This document shows positions 27,163 to 36,065 of a stretch of DNA of 64,000 bases, in pieces. Position 1 is the first letter of the stretch. Each line of letters starts with the position of its first letter. Below the pieces are notes generated by a model. The model searched no databases. It saw only the letters and a program-made list of their open reading frames with translations, and was not told where the DNA came from. This stretch comes from an uncultured Collinsella sp. (lineage in GTDB: Bacteria; Actinomycetota; Coriobacteriia; Coriobacteriales; Coriobacteriaceae), in assembly GCA_902494715.1 (NCBI GenBank), contig CABUUJ010000003.1, positions 4,829 through 68,828 of the forward strand, read 5' to 3'. The position numbers and the translations under genes were made by a program.

Positions 27163-27844
27163 CGCGAGCGCCCCTTCCCTCGGCGAGGACATCGCACGCG
27201 AGTGCCGTGACAACGCCGACGAGCACACTTGCCGGCACGGCGATATTCGTCCACCCCAAGAACTTGCATATGGCGACGGACACCGCAGCCAAACCGGCAG
27301 CTACGACATTGCCGCGCGACAGTCGCTGCGAAAAGAGTAGGCAGATAAAGAGCGATGTGCAGACAAAACCCGCAATAGCGGTGGGAACATCAACAACGGC
27401 GCCGACGATGGCGCCCGTCGTACACGAAACGCCCCATGTTGCGATGAGGATCACGTTGAGCACAAAGGACTCGAGCGGACCCCAATCCTCCCCTTTAACC
27501 AACTTGGCAAGCGAAATGCCGTATGCCTCCTCGGTAAGTGTCGCGGCAACAGCCAGCGTCTGACGCTTCGAAGCACCCCTCAAATGCGGTGCGATCGATG
27601 CCGAGTAAAGCGCAAAGCGCGAGGAGATTGCGGCCACACTTGCGACAATCGATGCCGCAGGCACACCTGCCAGCCACAGGTTGCAGACCATAAACTGCCC
27701 GCTGCCCGTCACGAACGTGCTGCTCAGGGCAAAAACCATCCAGGGTTCCATTCCCGTCTGCGCCATAATCATTCCGCACGGCGCGGCTATCGCAACATAG
27801 GTAAGCATCACCGGCCAGACGGTTTTAACGATTTTGAGCACCAT
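27152..27844 (-). CDS. azlC: AzlC-family branched-chain amino acid permease
   Basis: 230 residues with about seven to eight hydrophobic segments. Family blocks include SSTFVTGSGQFMVCNL, SSRFALYSASIAPHLRG and LTEEAYGISLAK. AzlCD systems export leucine and related amino acids and give azaleucine resistance in Bacillus subtilis. The ATG at 27844 has GAGGA 6 bases upstream. The export pair could balance the liv importer elsewhere in the window; that link is inference. Confidence 0.9.
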   Translation of the reverse strand: MVLKIVKTVWPVMLTYVAIAAPCGMIMAQTGMEPWMVFALSSTFVTGSGQFMVCNLWLAGVPAASIVASVAAISSRFALYSASIAPHLRGASKRQTLAVAATLTEEAYGISLAKLVKGEDWGPLESFVLNVILIATWGVSCTTGAIVGAVVDVPTAIAGFVCTSLFICLLFSQRLSRGNVVAAGLAAVSVAICKFLGWTNIAVPASVLVGVVTALACDVLAEGRGARDAR

Positions 27845-27981
27845 AACGTTCCTCGTCCCGACAAGATTTCCGAGCCGCATTCAACGACGCGGCAGAACCA
27901 TCGCCCGATGGCAACCGAGTTCACCTACAATTGCCACCGGATCGAAAGACACAGAAAGACACAACTTTTTAGGAAGTCATT

Positions 27982-28794
27982 ATGACAGCTATCGATCGAA
28001 CGCGGGCTGCCGCGGCCTTCAAGACCTACACCGATGCCTACGATGCCGCCAATCCGCGTATCGCGCTCAAAATCGAGCATACGTACCACGTTGCCGAGGC
28101 ATGCGATGCCGTGGCACGCGAACAGGGCTGGTCACCTCAGGACATTGACCTAGCGTGGCTTTGCGGCCTGCTGCACGATATGGGTCGCTTTGAGCAGCTG
28201 CGACGCTGGGACACGTTTAAGGATGCCGAGAGCATGAGCCATGCGGCGTTGGGCGTCGAGGTTCTCTTTGGCGAAAACCCTGCAGACGCGCCCGCGACAA
28301 CAAGTATCCGCGACTTTATCGACGATCCGGTAGAAGACGAGTTGATTCGCGCAAGCATTGCCTATCACAGCGATTTCCGTCTACCCGCGCAGCTCGACGA
28401 GCGCACGCGGCGCTTCTGCGATATTGTGCGCGATGGCGACAAGGTCGACATTATGCGCACCATCGCCGACAGCACCGTCGACACCATCCTCAAAGTGGAT
28501 GAGGACGTGTTTCTTGCCAGCCACTTCTCGGCACCGACGCTGGCTGCCTTTGACGAGCACCGCTGCGTCACGCGCGATGAGCGCGATGAGCCCGCGGACT
28601 ACTTGGTGGGGCTTATCTGCTTTATGTTTGAGCTCGTCTATCCGGCAAGCCGCGCGCTGACGCGCAAGCAGGGCGATATCTACCGCCTGCTCGACGCACC
28701 TTTTGGTATCGTGCGGCCCTTTACCGACCCCGCCACGCAAGCGACCTGGGAACGCCTAAAGAAAGAGATGCGAGCCTGGCTGGCCAGCGCCTAG
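27982..28794 (+). CDS. HD-domain phosphohydrolase
   Basis: 270 residues. The metal-binding pattern is HTYHVAEACDAVA (residues 33-45) followed by LCGLLHDMGRFEQL (HD doublet near 64). Later H and D residues occur in IAYHSDFRLP and DIVRDGDKVD. This is a stand-alone HD phosphohydrolase whose substrate is unknown; nucleotides or phosphoesters are usual. Its stop codon overlaps that of the converging etfA in a shared CTAG (28791-28794). Confidence 0.85.
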   Translation: MTAIDRTRAAAAFKTYTDAYDAANPRIALKIEHTYHVAEACDAVAREQGWSPQDIDLAWLCGLLHDMGRFEQLRRWDTFKDAESMSHAALGVEVLFGENPADAPATTSIRDFIDDPVEDELIRASIAYHSDFRLPAQLDERTRRFCDIVRDGDKVDIMRTIADSTVDTILKVDEDVFLASHFSAPTLAAFDEHRCVTRDERDEPADYLVGLICFMFELVYPASRALTRKQGDIYRLLDAPFGIVRPFTDPATQATWERLKKEMRAWLASA

Positions 28795-29996
28795 CGCTCG
28801 AGCTGGGCCAGAAGCTCCTCGACAACTTCGACGGCGTCACCGACAACTTTGTACTGCGCAGCGCCGAAGATGGGGGCATCCGGGTCCTCGTTGACAGCGA
28901 TGATGCACTCCGCGCCGCCGATGCCGGCAAGATGCTGGATAGCGCCCGAAACGCCGATACTCACAAGGAGCTTGGGCGAAACCGACACGCCGGTCTGGCC
29001 AATCTGGTGGCGATACTCCAACCAGCCTGCCTCCACAACGGGACGCGTGCAACCAAGCTCGGCACCCAAGGCATCGGCGAGTTTTCGCATCAGGGGCAGA
29101 TTCTTCTTGGAGCCGATGCCGCGGCCCACCACGACCAGGCGCTCGGCATCGGCAATTGATGCCTGCTGCCCCCACTCCTCGGCGGGAATCGAGATCTCGA
29201 CACGGGCCTTAACATCATTCGCAAGCGATACCTGGGTAATCGTGCCAGAGCGGCTGTAATCAAACTTGGGTGCCCCAAAGATGCCGGGGCGCACCGTTGC
29301 CATCTGCGGCCGATGATTGGGGCAGATAATGGTGGCCATCAAGTTGCCGCCAAACGCCGGGCGGGTCTGCTGCAGTAGACCCGTCTCCGTATCCATCGAA
29401 AGCACCGTACAGTCGGCCGTAAGGCCCGTCTGCAAGCGTACGGCCACACCGGGCGCCAGCTCACGACCAAAGGCGGTTGCGCCGTACAGAATGGCCTCGG
29501 GTCTGCGCTCGGCCACCAAATCGCAGATGAGACGAGCATAGATCTCCGCATCGTTTTGGCGCAGTCGCTCGTCGCGGCAGACCACGACCTCGTCGGCACC
29601 GGCGCAGACCAGATGCTCCAGGTCCTCAAGCGAGCCCTCGGGGCCCATGCCGGCCAATGCCACCAGACGGCAACCGCGAGCATCGGCAAGCTCGCGCCCC
29701 TTACCCATGAGCTCGTAGGCCACCGGAGCCACGACATCGTGATCGTCGGTCTGAACGAATACCCATATGTCTCGATACGCATCGAGGTCAACCGCGCCGG
29801 CGGCCTCGTCGCGCTCGATCGAAATGGCATTGACGGGGCAGGCGTCGACGCACCCGCCGCACAAGATACAGCCGTCGGTCACATGGGCGCAGCGGTTGGG
29901 GCGCTCGCCCTCCATCACAATGCCACCCGAGGCACAGGCGCGAACGCAGCGGCCACAGCCAACGCACGCCTCGCTATCGATTATCAGTCCGCTCAT
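28791..29996 (-). CDS. etfA: Electron transfer flavoprotein alpha subunit with N-terminal ferredoxin domain
   Basis: 401 residues. Residues 1-60 form a two-cluster ferredoxin (CVGCGRCVRACAS and CILCGGCVDACPV, each CX2CX2CX3C), fused to an EtfA domain with the C-terminal FAD-binding block VVGRGIGSKKNLPLMRKLADALGAELGCTRPV and QIGQTGVSVSPKLLVSIGVSGAIQH. This fused form occurs in bifurcating Etf complexes, such as LctC of the Acetobacterium lactate dehydrogenase. It is the last gene of a three-gene operon and starts directly after the etfB stop. Confidence 0.93.
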   Translation of the reverse strand: MSGLIIDSEACVGCGRCVRACASGGIVMEGERPNRCAHVTDGCILCGGCVDACPVNAISIERDEAAGAVDLDAYRDIWVFVQTDDHDVVAPVAYELMGKGRELADARGCRLVALAGMGPEGSLEDLEHLVCAGADEVVVCRDERLRQNDAEIYARLICDLVAERRPEAILYGATAFGRELAPGVAVRLQTGLTADCTVLSMDTETGLLQQTRPAFGGNLMATIICPNHRPQMATVRPGIFGAPKFDYSRSGTITQVSLANDVKARVEISIPAEEWGQQASIADAERLVVVGRGIGSKKNLPLMRKLADALGAELGCTRPVVEAGWLEYRHQIGQTGVSVSPKLLVSIGVSGAIQHLAGIGGAECIIAVNEDPDAPIFGAAQYKVVGDAVEVVEELLAQLER

Positions 29997-30812
29997 CTAT
30001 GCCATCCCCTCGATAATCTTGGCAATCTTTGCCGCCTGCTCGACCGGCGTGCCCTCGATGGCCTCGCACGTTTGGTCGCGGTCGGGCACAAATGAGCGCA
30101 CGACCTGCGTCGGCGATCCGGTAAGGCCGCAACGCGAAGGGTCAGCATGTACATCGGCAGCACAGACCACCCGCACATCCGCATCTTCGGCCGCGCGAAT
30201 GCCGGCGATGCTCGGCATGCGCAGCTGGCCGATCTCCTTGGCGGTCGTCATCGCGCACGGCATCTCCAGATAGACCGTCTCCTCGCCGGCATCGCAACCG
30301 TGAACGAGCGAAAGCGCACCGCACGTCGTAAAACCTGCGCTCTGCACGCAGCTCACATCGGTCACGCAGGGAATCTCGAAGGCGCCGGCCAGCTCGGGGC
30401 CAATCTGGGCGGTATCGCCATCTACCGCCATCTTGCCGCAGATGAGCAGGTCGAAGTCCTCGTCGAGCGCCTCGATACCGCATTTGAGGGCATAGGTGGT
30501 CGCCAACGTGTCCGCGCCCGCAAAGGCGCGATCGGTCAGTAGCAGCGCATCATCGGCGCCGCGGGCAATGCAGTCGCGCAGCAGCGATTCGGTTGCAGGG
30601 ATACCCATCGACACCACCGTCACGCGCACATCCATGCCAAAGCCGATAAAGTCGTCCTTGAGCGCCAGCGCGCATTCGAGGGCACTTGCATCGAAGGGAT
30701 TAATGACCGCCTGCTTGCCATCACGCACGATGGTATTGGTTTTGGGGTCCATCTTGACCTCGGTGCTTCCCGGTACCGCCTTGACGCACACCACCATATG
30801 GAAATCGCTCAT
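29997..30812 (-). CDS. etfB: Electron transfer flavoprotein beta subunit
   Basis: 271 residues matching EtfB/FixA: MVVCVKAVPGSTEVKMDPKT, NPFDASALECALALKD, and AVDGDTAQIGPELAG in the nucleotide-binding region. EtfB pairs with EtfA; in bifurcating complexes it holds the bifurcating FAD and binds NADH. The ATG at 30812 lies 2 bases past the stop of the dehydrogenase gene, with AAGGGGGCG about 10 bases upstream. Confidence 0.93.
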   Translation of the reverse strand: MSDFHMVVCVKAVPGSTEVKMDPKTNTIVRDGKQAVINPFDASALECALALKDDFIGFGMDVRVTVVSMGIPATESLLRDCIARGADDALLLTDRAFAGADTLATTYALKCGIEALDEDFDLLICGKMAVDGDTAQIGPELAGAFEIPCVTDVSCVQSAGFTTCGALSLVHGCDAGEETVYLEMPCAMTTAKEIGQLRMPSIAGIRAAEDADVRVVCAADVHADPSRCGLTGSPTQVVRSFVPDRDQTCEAIEGTPVEQAAKIAKIIEGMA

Positions 30813-30814
30813 CT

Positions 30815-32416
30815 TCACGCGCCCCCTTTCTGGACGAGTTCATCCAAGAGCTTCTCCGAAAATAGGTTGCCACGACCCAGCTGCCCGGCAGGATCGAGCT
30901 GCAGCTTGAGTCGAGCCGATTCGACCATGGCCTCGTGGCCGTACATCGTCTCCAAAAAGCCCGCTTTGATCTTGCCGACGCCGTGCTCGGCAGAGACGGC
31001 GCCGCCCATAGCCGTTACCTCCGCAGCCCACCGGGCAAACAGCTCACCACCGCGACGGTAGTCCTGCGCATCGCGCGGCAGGATATTCACATGCAGATGG
31101 TTGTTGCCGATATGTCCCCAGGCGGCAGACTCAAGCCCGCTTTCGGCCAGCGTGCGGCGATAGAAGGCAACGACATCGGCCAGGCGCGCGTTGGGTACCG
31201 ACATATCCGACCCCAGTTTGGTAATGGTGGGGTCGGTGCGGCGACGCTCATCGATGAGCATGTTGACACTCTCGGGGACGGCGTGGCGGAAGAACCGCTG
31301 GCATTCGCGATCGACCTCGGTGCGCGCAACCCAGGTCGCGTCATCGCGGCCGCCCGCAAGCTCCAAAACCCATCCCAGGTGGTACAGCTCCTCAGTCGCT
31401 TGAGCCTCGTCGTCGCAGTCGAGTTCCACGTAAATACAGACCTTTGCCTCATCGTCGAGTGCCGGCAGCGAGGCAAACGCGGTCGACTGCTCGCGCTGGC
31501 GGCGAAGGATATCCAAGGCGCCGGCATCGAAATACTCAATAGCGGCGGCATGGGACAGCACGGGGCGCACGGAATCGGTAAAGGACACTGCCTTGTCCTC
31601 GCTGTCGAAAAAGCAGCTCACGCCCCATACGACCGAAGGTGCCGCCTGCAGGGCGATCTCGAGCTCGGTAATGACGCCGAGTGTGCCGCACGCACCGATA
31701 AAGAGGTCGATGGTGTCCATATCGTCCGCAACGAAATAACCCGACGCGTTTTTGGTCTTGGGCATGGTATAGCCGGGAAGATCCAGCTCGAGCGCGCGGC
31801 CTTCCGCTGTCACGAGCGACAAGTGGCGTGCGTCAGCGTGCGCCTGACCTCGATGAAGCTCAAGCAGGTCGCCGTCCGCCAGTGCCACGTGAAGCCCCGT
31901 AACGTGTGGGCGCATGGGGCCGTAGGCGTAACTGCGGGCACCAGAGGCATTGCACGCCGCCATGCCGCCCAGGCAGGCAGATGCCTCGGTGGGATCGGTG
32001 GGAAAGAACTGCTCAGGAGCTGCCTGGAACTCCTCATAGGCCTCAAGCGATACCTGATCCCAGTCAGCGGTCGGCAATGCCTTCTTACCCAGCTGCTTGC
32101 GCAACTCCGAAAGCACGACGCCCGGCTCCACGCGCAGCAGAAAACGGCCTCGCTCGTCGCGGCGAAGACCCAGGTAGCGATTCATACGAGAAGTGTTGAG
32201 GATGTGGCCGCCGTGGGGCACGGCGCCGGCAGCCAGACCGGTCCGAGCACCCTGGACCGTTATCGGAACATGCTCGGCATGGAGCTTTCGCAGAATGGCG
32301 CGGACTTCGTCCTCCGTTGTCGGAAACGAGATGCTCGACGCCTCGCCCGATGTGCGAGATTCATCGCGACCATATTCTTCGAACTCGTCGCCGAAGGGTT
32401 TGATGGCTGCAGACAC
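30815..32416 (-). CDS. FAD-linked 2-hydroxyacid dehydrogenase (GlcD/LctD type, probable D-lactate dehydrogenase)
   Basis: 533 residues. An N-terminal FAD_binding_4 (PCMH) domain has ITVQGARTGLAAGAVPHGG and ACLGGMAACNASGARSYAYG. A C-terminal FAD-oxidase domain has WGHIGNNHLHVNILP and SAEHGVGKIKAGFL. The family oxidises D-lactate or glycolate. The neighbouring etfBA strongly suggests that electrons pass to Etf, as in LctBCD. The start is GTG, with AAGGGGGAG 6-7 bases upstream, and it is first in the operon. Glycolate or another 2-hydroxyacid cannot be excluded as substrate. Confidence 0.92.
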   Translation of the reverse strand: MSAAIKPFGDEFEEYGRDESRTSGEASSISFPTTEDEVRAILRKLHAEHVPITVQGARTGLAAGAVPHGGHILNTSRMNRYLGLRRDERGRFLLRVEPGVVLSELRKQLGKKALPTADWDQVSLEAYEEFQAAPEQFFPTDPTEASACLGGMAACNASGARSYAYGPMRPHVTGLHVALADGDLLELHRGQAHADARHLSLVTAEGRALELDLPGYTMPKTKNASGYFVADDMDTIDLFIGACGTLGVITELEIALQAAPSVVWGVSCFFDSEDKAVSFTDSVRPVLSHAAAIEYFDAGALDILRRQREQSTAFASLPALDDEAKVCIYVELDCDDEAQATEELYHLGWVLELAGGRDDATWVARTEVDRECQRFFRHAVPESVNMLIDERRRTDPTITKLGSDMSVPNARLADVVAFYRRTLAESGLESAAWGHIGNNHLHVNILPRDAQDYRRGGELFARWAAEVTAMGGAVSAEHGVGKIKAGFLETMYGHEAMVESARLKLQLDPAGQLGRGNLFSEKLLDELVQKGGA

Positions 32417-32761
32417 GCGAACTCCCCCTTTAGTTAACTACAGTGTTTGCAGGGAGATGTTACCGCATCGTTTCGTCGACGTGACTGAGACCGTCTCCAT
32501 AATTGGCGAATTTTACGTTTGCGCAATTCGGCGAGCGGCAGCGTTTTCTCGGCAGGCGCTCTATTTAACGCGCTCCTTCCCATCGCTGCCACGCATGCAA
32601 TTGGCGCCCGAAAAAAGTTGAGATATTTTTTACCCTCTCTCACCTGCGGCGATGTAAATCCGTCAAGCATTTGGTCAGAAATTGGTCAAGTTACGGCTGA
32701 TACGGTCGGCATCGACAGCCAAAGCCAATGGAAGGTTTGGCCCAAAAACAGGGAGGTTCCC
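32417..32761. other. Non-coding divergent promoter region
   Basis: 345 bases between the minus-strand lactate dehydrogenase operon and a plus-strand small gene. I found no supported gene. An open reading continues upstream of the 98-residue gene, but it lacks a ribosome-binding site. A direct repeat TTGGTCA occurs twice, 11 bases apart, near 32670-32690, and could be a regulator site. Confidence 0.5.
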
Positions 32762-33058
32762 ATGGCATATTACTGGCCCCAGTACGGCGTCGCTATCGAA
32801 GTTGGCGACGACCCGTATCTTCTGCCCTTCGACGAGGAGGCATTTCCCGATGCGGCTGTCTATCACGTCACCACCGACGTGATTTGCGATCCCGAATCGT
32901 TTTCGGCACTCGCTCACCACATCGCCCACATCCACGACATCAAACTCGACCCAAACTTCGACGAGCTCATCTACTCGCGACGCCTCATGCTCCACATGCT
33001 CTTTGGTGCCGATCCGTCCACGTTCGCGCGCGTCTATACCACTAAGGATGCCGCATGA
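32762..33058 (+). CDS. Small conserved-looking protein of unknown function (98 aa)
   Basis: 98 residues starting MAYYWPQYGVAIEVGDDPYL, with no signal peptide or membrane segment and a composition rich in His, Asp, Phe and Tyr (ALAHHIAHIHDIKLD). I do not recognise a family. GGAGG at 32752-32756 sets the start; longer in-frame versions have no such site. Its last four bases form an ATGA overlap with the next gene, so it is probably the first gene of the exported-protein run. Confidence 0.72.
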   Translation: MAYYWPQYGVAIEVGDDPYLLPFDEEAFPDAAVYHVTTDVICDPESFSALAHHIAHIHDIKLDPNFDELIYSRRLMLHMLFGADPSTFARVYTTKDAA

Positions 33059-33564
33059 GCGCAAGGAAGCAGTCGAGCCCCCTAGGGTCAAAACATCGAA
33101 AAAGGCTCGGCGTTGTCTGCCTGGCCATCGCCTGCGCCCTTATCGCCGTCGGCCTTTACGCCTGGCAGTCAAAGCCTGTCGCCGAGACAGGTGCCTCGGT
33201 CACAGCGGCGGAGGGTAAGTCGCGCCAGGAAATCCAGGACGAGCTCGATGCCATCGTCCGCGACAACATGATGACGATCTCGGTCGCACCGGTCGCCCAG
33301 CTACAAAAAGGCGGCAAGCTGCGCGTCAACGTGCAAAACGTCCAGGATAACAAGTTTCCCCAGCGTTTCCGCGTGATCCAAAACGACGAGACCATCTATG
33401 AATCGGGCGTGGTCGAGACCGGCAAGACCGTTGAGACCTGCCCCGCAGGCGACATCAAAGAAGGTGAGGCGTATATCGAGATTCAAGCGCTCGACGCCAA
33501 GACCTACGACGCCCATGGCAATCCCACGCGCATCAAGGTGCGGGTTGCGCAGCCCGAAGACTAG
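33055..33564 (+). CDS. Membrane-anchored extracytoplasmic protein of unknown function (169 aa)
   Basis: A basic N-terminus (KHRKR) precedes one hydrophobic segment at residues 18-36 (LGVVCLAIACALIAVGLYAW), then an extracytoplasmic domain of about 130 residues with beta-rich character (GKLRVNVQNVQDNKF, FRVIQNDETIYESGVVETG). No catalytic motif is seen. It overlaps the previous stop by 4 bases (ATGA). Position and topology suggest a role in assembling or presenting the following surface proteins; this is inference. Confidence 0.75.
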   Translation: MSARKQSSPLGSKHRKRLGVVCLAIACALIAVGLYAWQSKPVAETGASVTAAEGKSRQEIQDELDAIVRDNMMTISVAPVAQLQKGGKLRVNVQNVQDNKFPQRFRVIQNDETIYESGVVETGKTVETCPAGDIKEGEAYIEIQALDAKTYDAHGNPTRIKVRVAQPED

Positions 33565-33652
33565 ATCTGCCACCCGTTGCGAAAACGCGCACCCACGCCG
33601 CTTTCGTCTGACCATCACGGAAACGGTCCGTGACGAATAGAAAGGAACGATT

Positions 33653-34252
33653 ATGGACATCACCGGGAACTTGAGCGGGACCAGGGCGCTCGTCGTGGGC
33701 GTGGGGCTGATGCTTGCACTTTCAATGGGTGCCGCGCCGACCCCCGCCCTGGCGGAGGGACGCACTGGAACCACCAACGTGACTATCAGGACCCAAATCG
33801 ACAACATCAAGTTCAAAGCCCCGACCGTCATCCCATTTGTCGCCAAGGCCGATGGCACGCTTCAGGGCCCTTCCGAGAATACAACCACCATCGACAATCT
33901 TTCGGCCTATGGCATCCACGTTGCCAACATGAAGATCGGCGCCAAGAACTCCTGGAGCATCGTCGCCGACGCCAAGACGGGAACCGCCCAGAACTCCATC
34001 GATTTTAAGGTTGGTCCGGACAAGGCACTCCAAGACGCTCACGCCGCGACGCAGGAAGCGGGCCTCGACCTTTCCAAAAATGCATCCTTCGACATGGGCT
34101 ACCAGGGCATCGCCAATGGTACGGACAAGATTAAGCTCAAGACGAGCGGCAATGTCGCCCGCGTCACGCGAGACATCTTCCATGTGACTGGCGAGGGCGA
34201 CCAGGTCGCAAGCATTACGTGGACGGTCGAGCCCGGTGCGCACACGGCCTAA
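33653..34252 (+). CDS. Secreted protein of unknown function (199 aa)
   Basis: A signal peptide (hydrophobic residues 10-30, cleavage near APTPALA-EG) is followed by a beta-rich domain: TVIPFVAKADGTLQGP, NTTTIDNLSAYGIHVANMKI, NSWSIVADA and a closing ASITWTVEPGAH. Modules of this kind (the I..L..DG....IEN.S pattern followed by a final TWT block) are familiar in exported matrix or adhesin-like proteins of Gram-positive bacteria, but I cannot name the family. The next gene overlaps its end by 17 bases. AAAGGAACG precedes the ATG. Confidence 0.75.
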   Translation: MDITGNLSGTRALVVGVGLMLALSMGAAPTPALAEGRTGTTNVTIRTQIDNIKFKAPTVIPFVAKADGTLQGPSENTTTIDNLSAYGIHVANMKIGAKNSWSIVADAKTGTAQNSIDFKVGPDKALQDAHAATQEAGLDLSKNASFDMGYQGIANGTDKIKLKTSGNVARVTRDIFHVTGEGDQVASITWTVEPGAHTA

Positions 34253-34493
34253 GGCGATTGTCCTTGCCGTCATCATCGGCGTTGTAACGTTTGCCCCGAT
34301 CGCCGCCTTTGCCCAACAAGAGCAAGCGCAGGCTGCCACGCAAGTGACTGTCGATCTATCGGAGCTCGAACGCAGTGGCCAACATGAGCCCCTCGCGCAA
34401 ACGGGCGACACGCGACAGCTCCTGGCAGCAGGAGTCGCCGCGGCAGGCGTAAGCGCCATCGGCCTTGGCCTGCGCATGAAACGCAGCCAGTAG
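34236..34493 (+). CDS. Small sortase-anchored surface protein (LAQTG motif)
   Basis: 85 residues from a GTG start. An N-terminal signal segment (AIVLAVIIGVVTFAPIAAFA) and a short stalk lead to a C-terminal sorting signal: LAQTGD, then a hydrophobic stretch (LLAAGVAAAGVSAIGLGL), then the basic tail RMKRSQ. LAXTG is the motif preferred by class E sortases of Actinobacteria. The mature surface part would be only about 30 residues. It overlaps the preceding gene, so the two are likely made together. No sortase gene is in the window. Confidence 0.75.
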   Translation: MRTRPKAIVLAVIIGVVTFAPIAAFAQQEQAQAATQVTVDLSELERSGQHEPLAQTGDTRQLLAAGVAAAGVSAIGLGLRMKRSQ

Positions 34494-34534
34494 CCGCGAA
34501 AATCGAGACCGTCCAGAACAGGTAAGGAGAACCC

Positions 34535-35947
34535 ATGGCATCAAAGAACCTTTTGCCCGTTGCCGCGCTCTGCAGTGCGCTTGCCACCGGCATGCCCGTC
34601 GCCGCTCTAGCGACACCCGCCGCGGACGTCCCCTTACCTGCCGTCAACTGTCTCGCCACAAACCAGATGAGCACCATCGCGCGCCAACGCTTCTCGCTTG
34701 CGCAGGCAAGCATTTCGACCTCGGGGTGCCTCCGTCGCTGCACGAACAGCTCGATAGTCGTGGATACCGAGCGCTCAAGCACAGCGGACGGTCCCCTAAC
34801 GGGATGCGTTATCTGCACATGGCGCGCAGCTGCAACTGATGCCGATGGCGATTCCTGCGACGTGAAACTGTGTCTCGACATCACCCTGTCCGATGACTCG
34901 GCGGACGGGGCAACAGTCGCCTTCGACAGCACGTTTTTCGAAAACGGAGGGGGTGTATGCCTGGGCTGCGTCCCCTCGAGCGCCGATGGCACGCAGCCCG
35001 CTATCTCATTCACCGTATCGCTGAAAATGACCAAGGCGGGCACCGACGCCACAGCGAATGGCGAGATCCCTCTGATGCTCTACGCGAGCGGCACAGAAAG
35101 CCAGGAGATTCGGGGCAAACAGCGGACCGGATCGCTCAGCCTGACGCGAGGGGCAGATCCCGGTCCTGTCGATATCAGTACCGAAACGCAAGATGTGCAT
35201 CACGTCCTTGTCGATCCGGCGCTCCTCGAGATGGAATGGAGCGGAGTAGGAGCGGTCGGACTCGCCCCCTCGACAGGTGACATCGCAAGCGACTCCAGCG
35301 AGAGCAGCGGTGAAATAGCGCCTGGGGACAATGGCGCACCAGGCGGCATAACACCGCCATCGAGCGGTCCTTCAGCCACTTTCAGCGAGCCAAGCGAAAC
35401 AGCCGCCGCAGTGGGCGGCACGCAAGCTGGCGAAAACTTGGGGTGTCCCATGCCGGCAGACATCGACGAGGGCAATTGTTGCATGATGGTCGCGCTCGAC
35501 CGCACGGAAACCGTCGACGCCGCGAGCATTGAGGTCACCGCTGCCGATAAGCCCGTCCGCAAAGCGGCCATTATCGCATTCCCTAAAACCGTCGAAGTTG
35601 TTTTTCTGCCATCGGGCGAGGTCGTAGCCCCCACCTTGCTCACCTTGCTTGGGGCAAAGGGCACGGCCAACCAAATCGACAACCTCACGGTCGCCGACCC
35701 TGCGACCACCGCAAAACTGCACCTGTATGCCGTAACCTCGGACGGAGGCAAAACCGAGGAATTCGACGGTGAGAACCTCCTGAATAACCGGATACTCCAT
35801 AAAATGGAAGACGTCTCGTATCAAATTGAGCTCGTGGGATTTGACCGAGCTCGAGATGCCGATATCATCGCCGCGGCCATTGAGTCCCCGCAGCGACTCA
35901 TGACGCTGTGCTTCGATTACAGCCCCTATGTCGTGATGGGAGGCTGA
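34535..35947 (+). CDS. Large cysteine-rich exported protein of unknown function (470 aa)
   Basis: A signal peptide (LLPVAALCSALATGMPVAALA) is followed by two beta-rich regions separated by a Ser/Gly/Pro-rich linker (residues about 248-305). The protein has about a dozen cysteines, several paired by spacing (CVICTW, CLGCV, CC). The second region (PKTVEVVFLPSGEV, QIDNLTVADPATT) echoes the 199-residue secreted protein (IPFVAKADGTL, TIDNLSAYG), suggesting a shared fold. No sorting signal or membrane anchor is visible at the C-terminus. GTAAGGAGA precedes the ATG. Function unknown; an adhesin or matrix component is plausible. Confidence 0.72.
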   Translation: MASKNLLPVAALCSALATGMPVAALATPAADVPLPAVNCLATNQMSTIARQRFSLAQASISTSGCLRRCTNSSIVVDTERSSTADGPLTGCVICTWRAAATDADGDSCDVKLCLDITLSDDSADGATVAFDSTFFENGGGVCLGCVPSSADGTQPAISFTVSLKMTKAGTDATANGEIPLMLYASGTESQEIRGKQRTGSLSLTRGADPGPVDISTETQDVHHVLVDPALLEMEWSGVGAVGLAPSTGDIASDSSESSGEIAPGDNGAPGGITPPSSGPSATFSEPSETAAAVGGTQAGENLGCPMPADIDEGNCCMMVALDRTETVDAASIEVTAADKPVRKAAIIAFPKTVEVVFLPSGEVVAPTLLTLLGAKGTANQIDNLTVADPATTAKLHLYAVTSDGGKTEEFDGENLLNNRILHKMEDVSYQIELVGFDRARDADIIAAAIESPQRLMTLCFDYSPYVVMGG

Positions 35948-36065
35948 GGCTTGGGCACCAAATGCCGTCGTTAATACCACTTATATAACGTATAGGATGA
36001 GGCATGACGCACCCTGCAGCCCGTTCTGCTACGATTGCCAGGTTGGCATCAATATGGGAGGGTTC

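Noticed and set aside
30935..32437. A 500-codon plus-strand open frame opposite the lactate dehydrogenase gene
   Set aside because: It is a shadow with no motif; the opposite strand encodes a complete FAD-linked oxidase.
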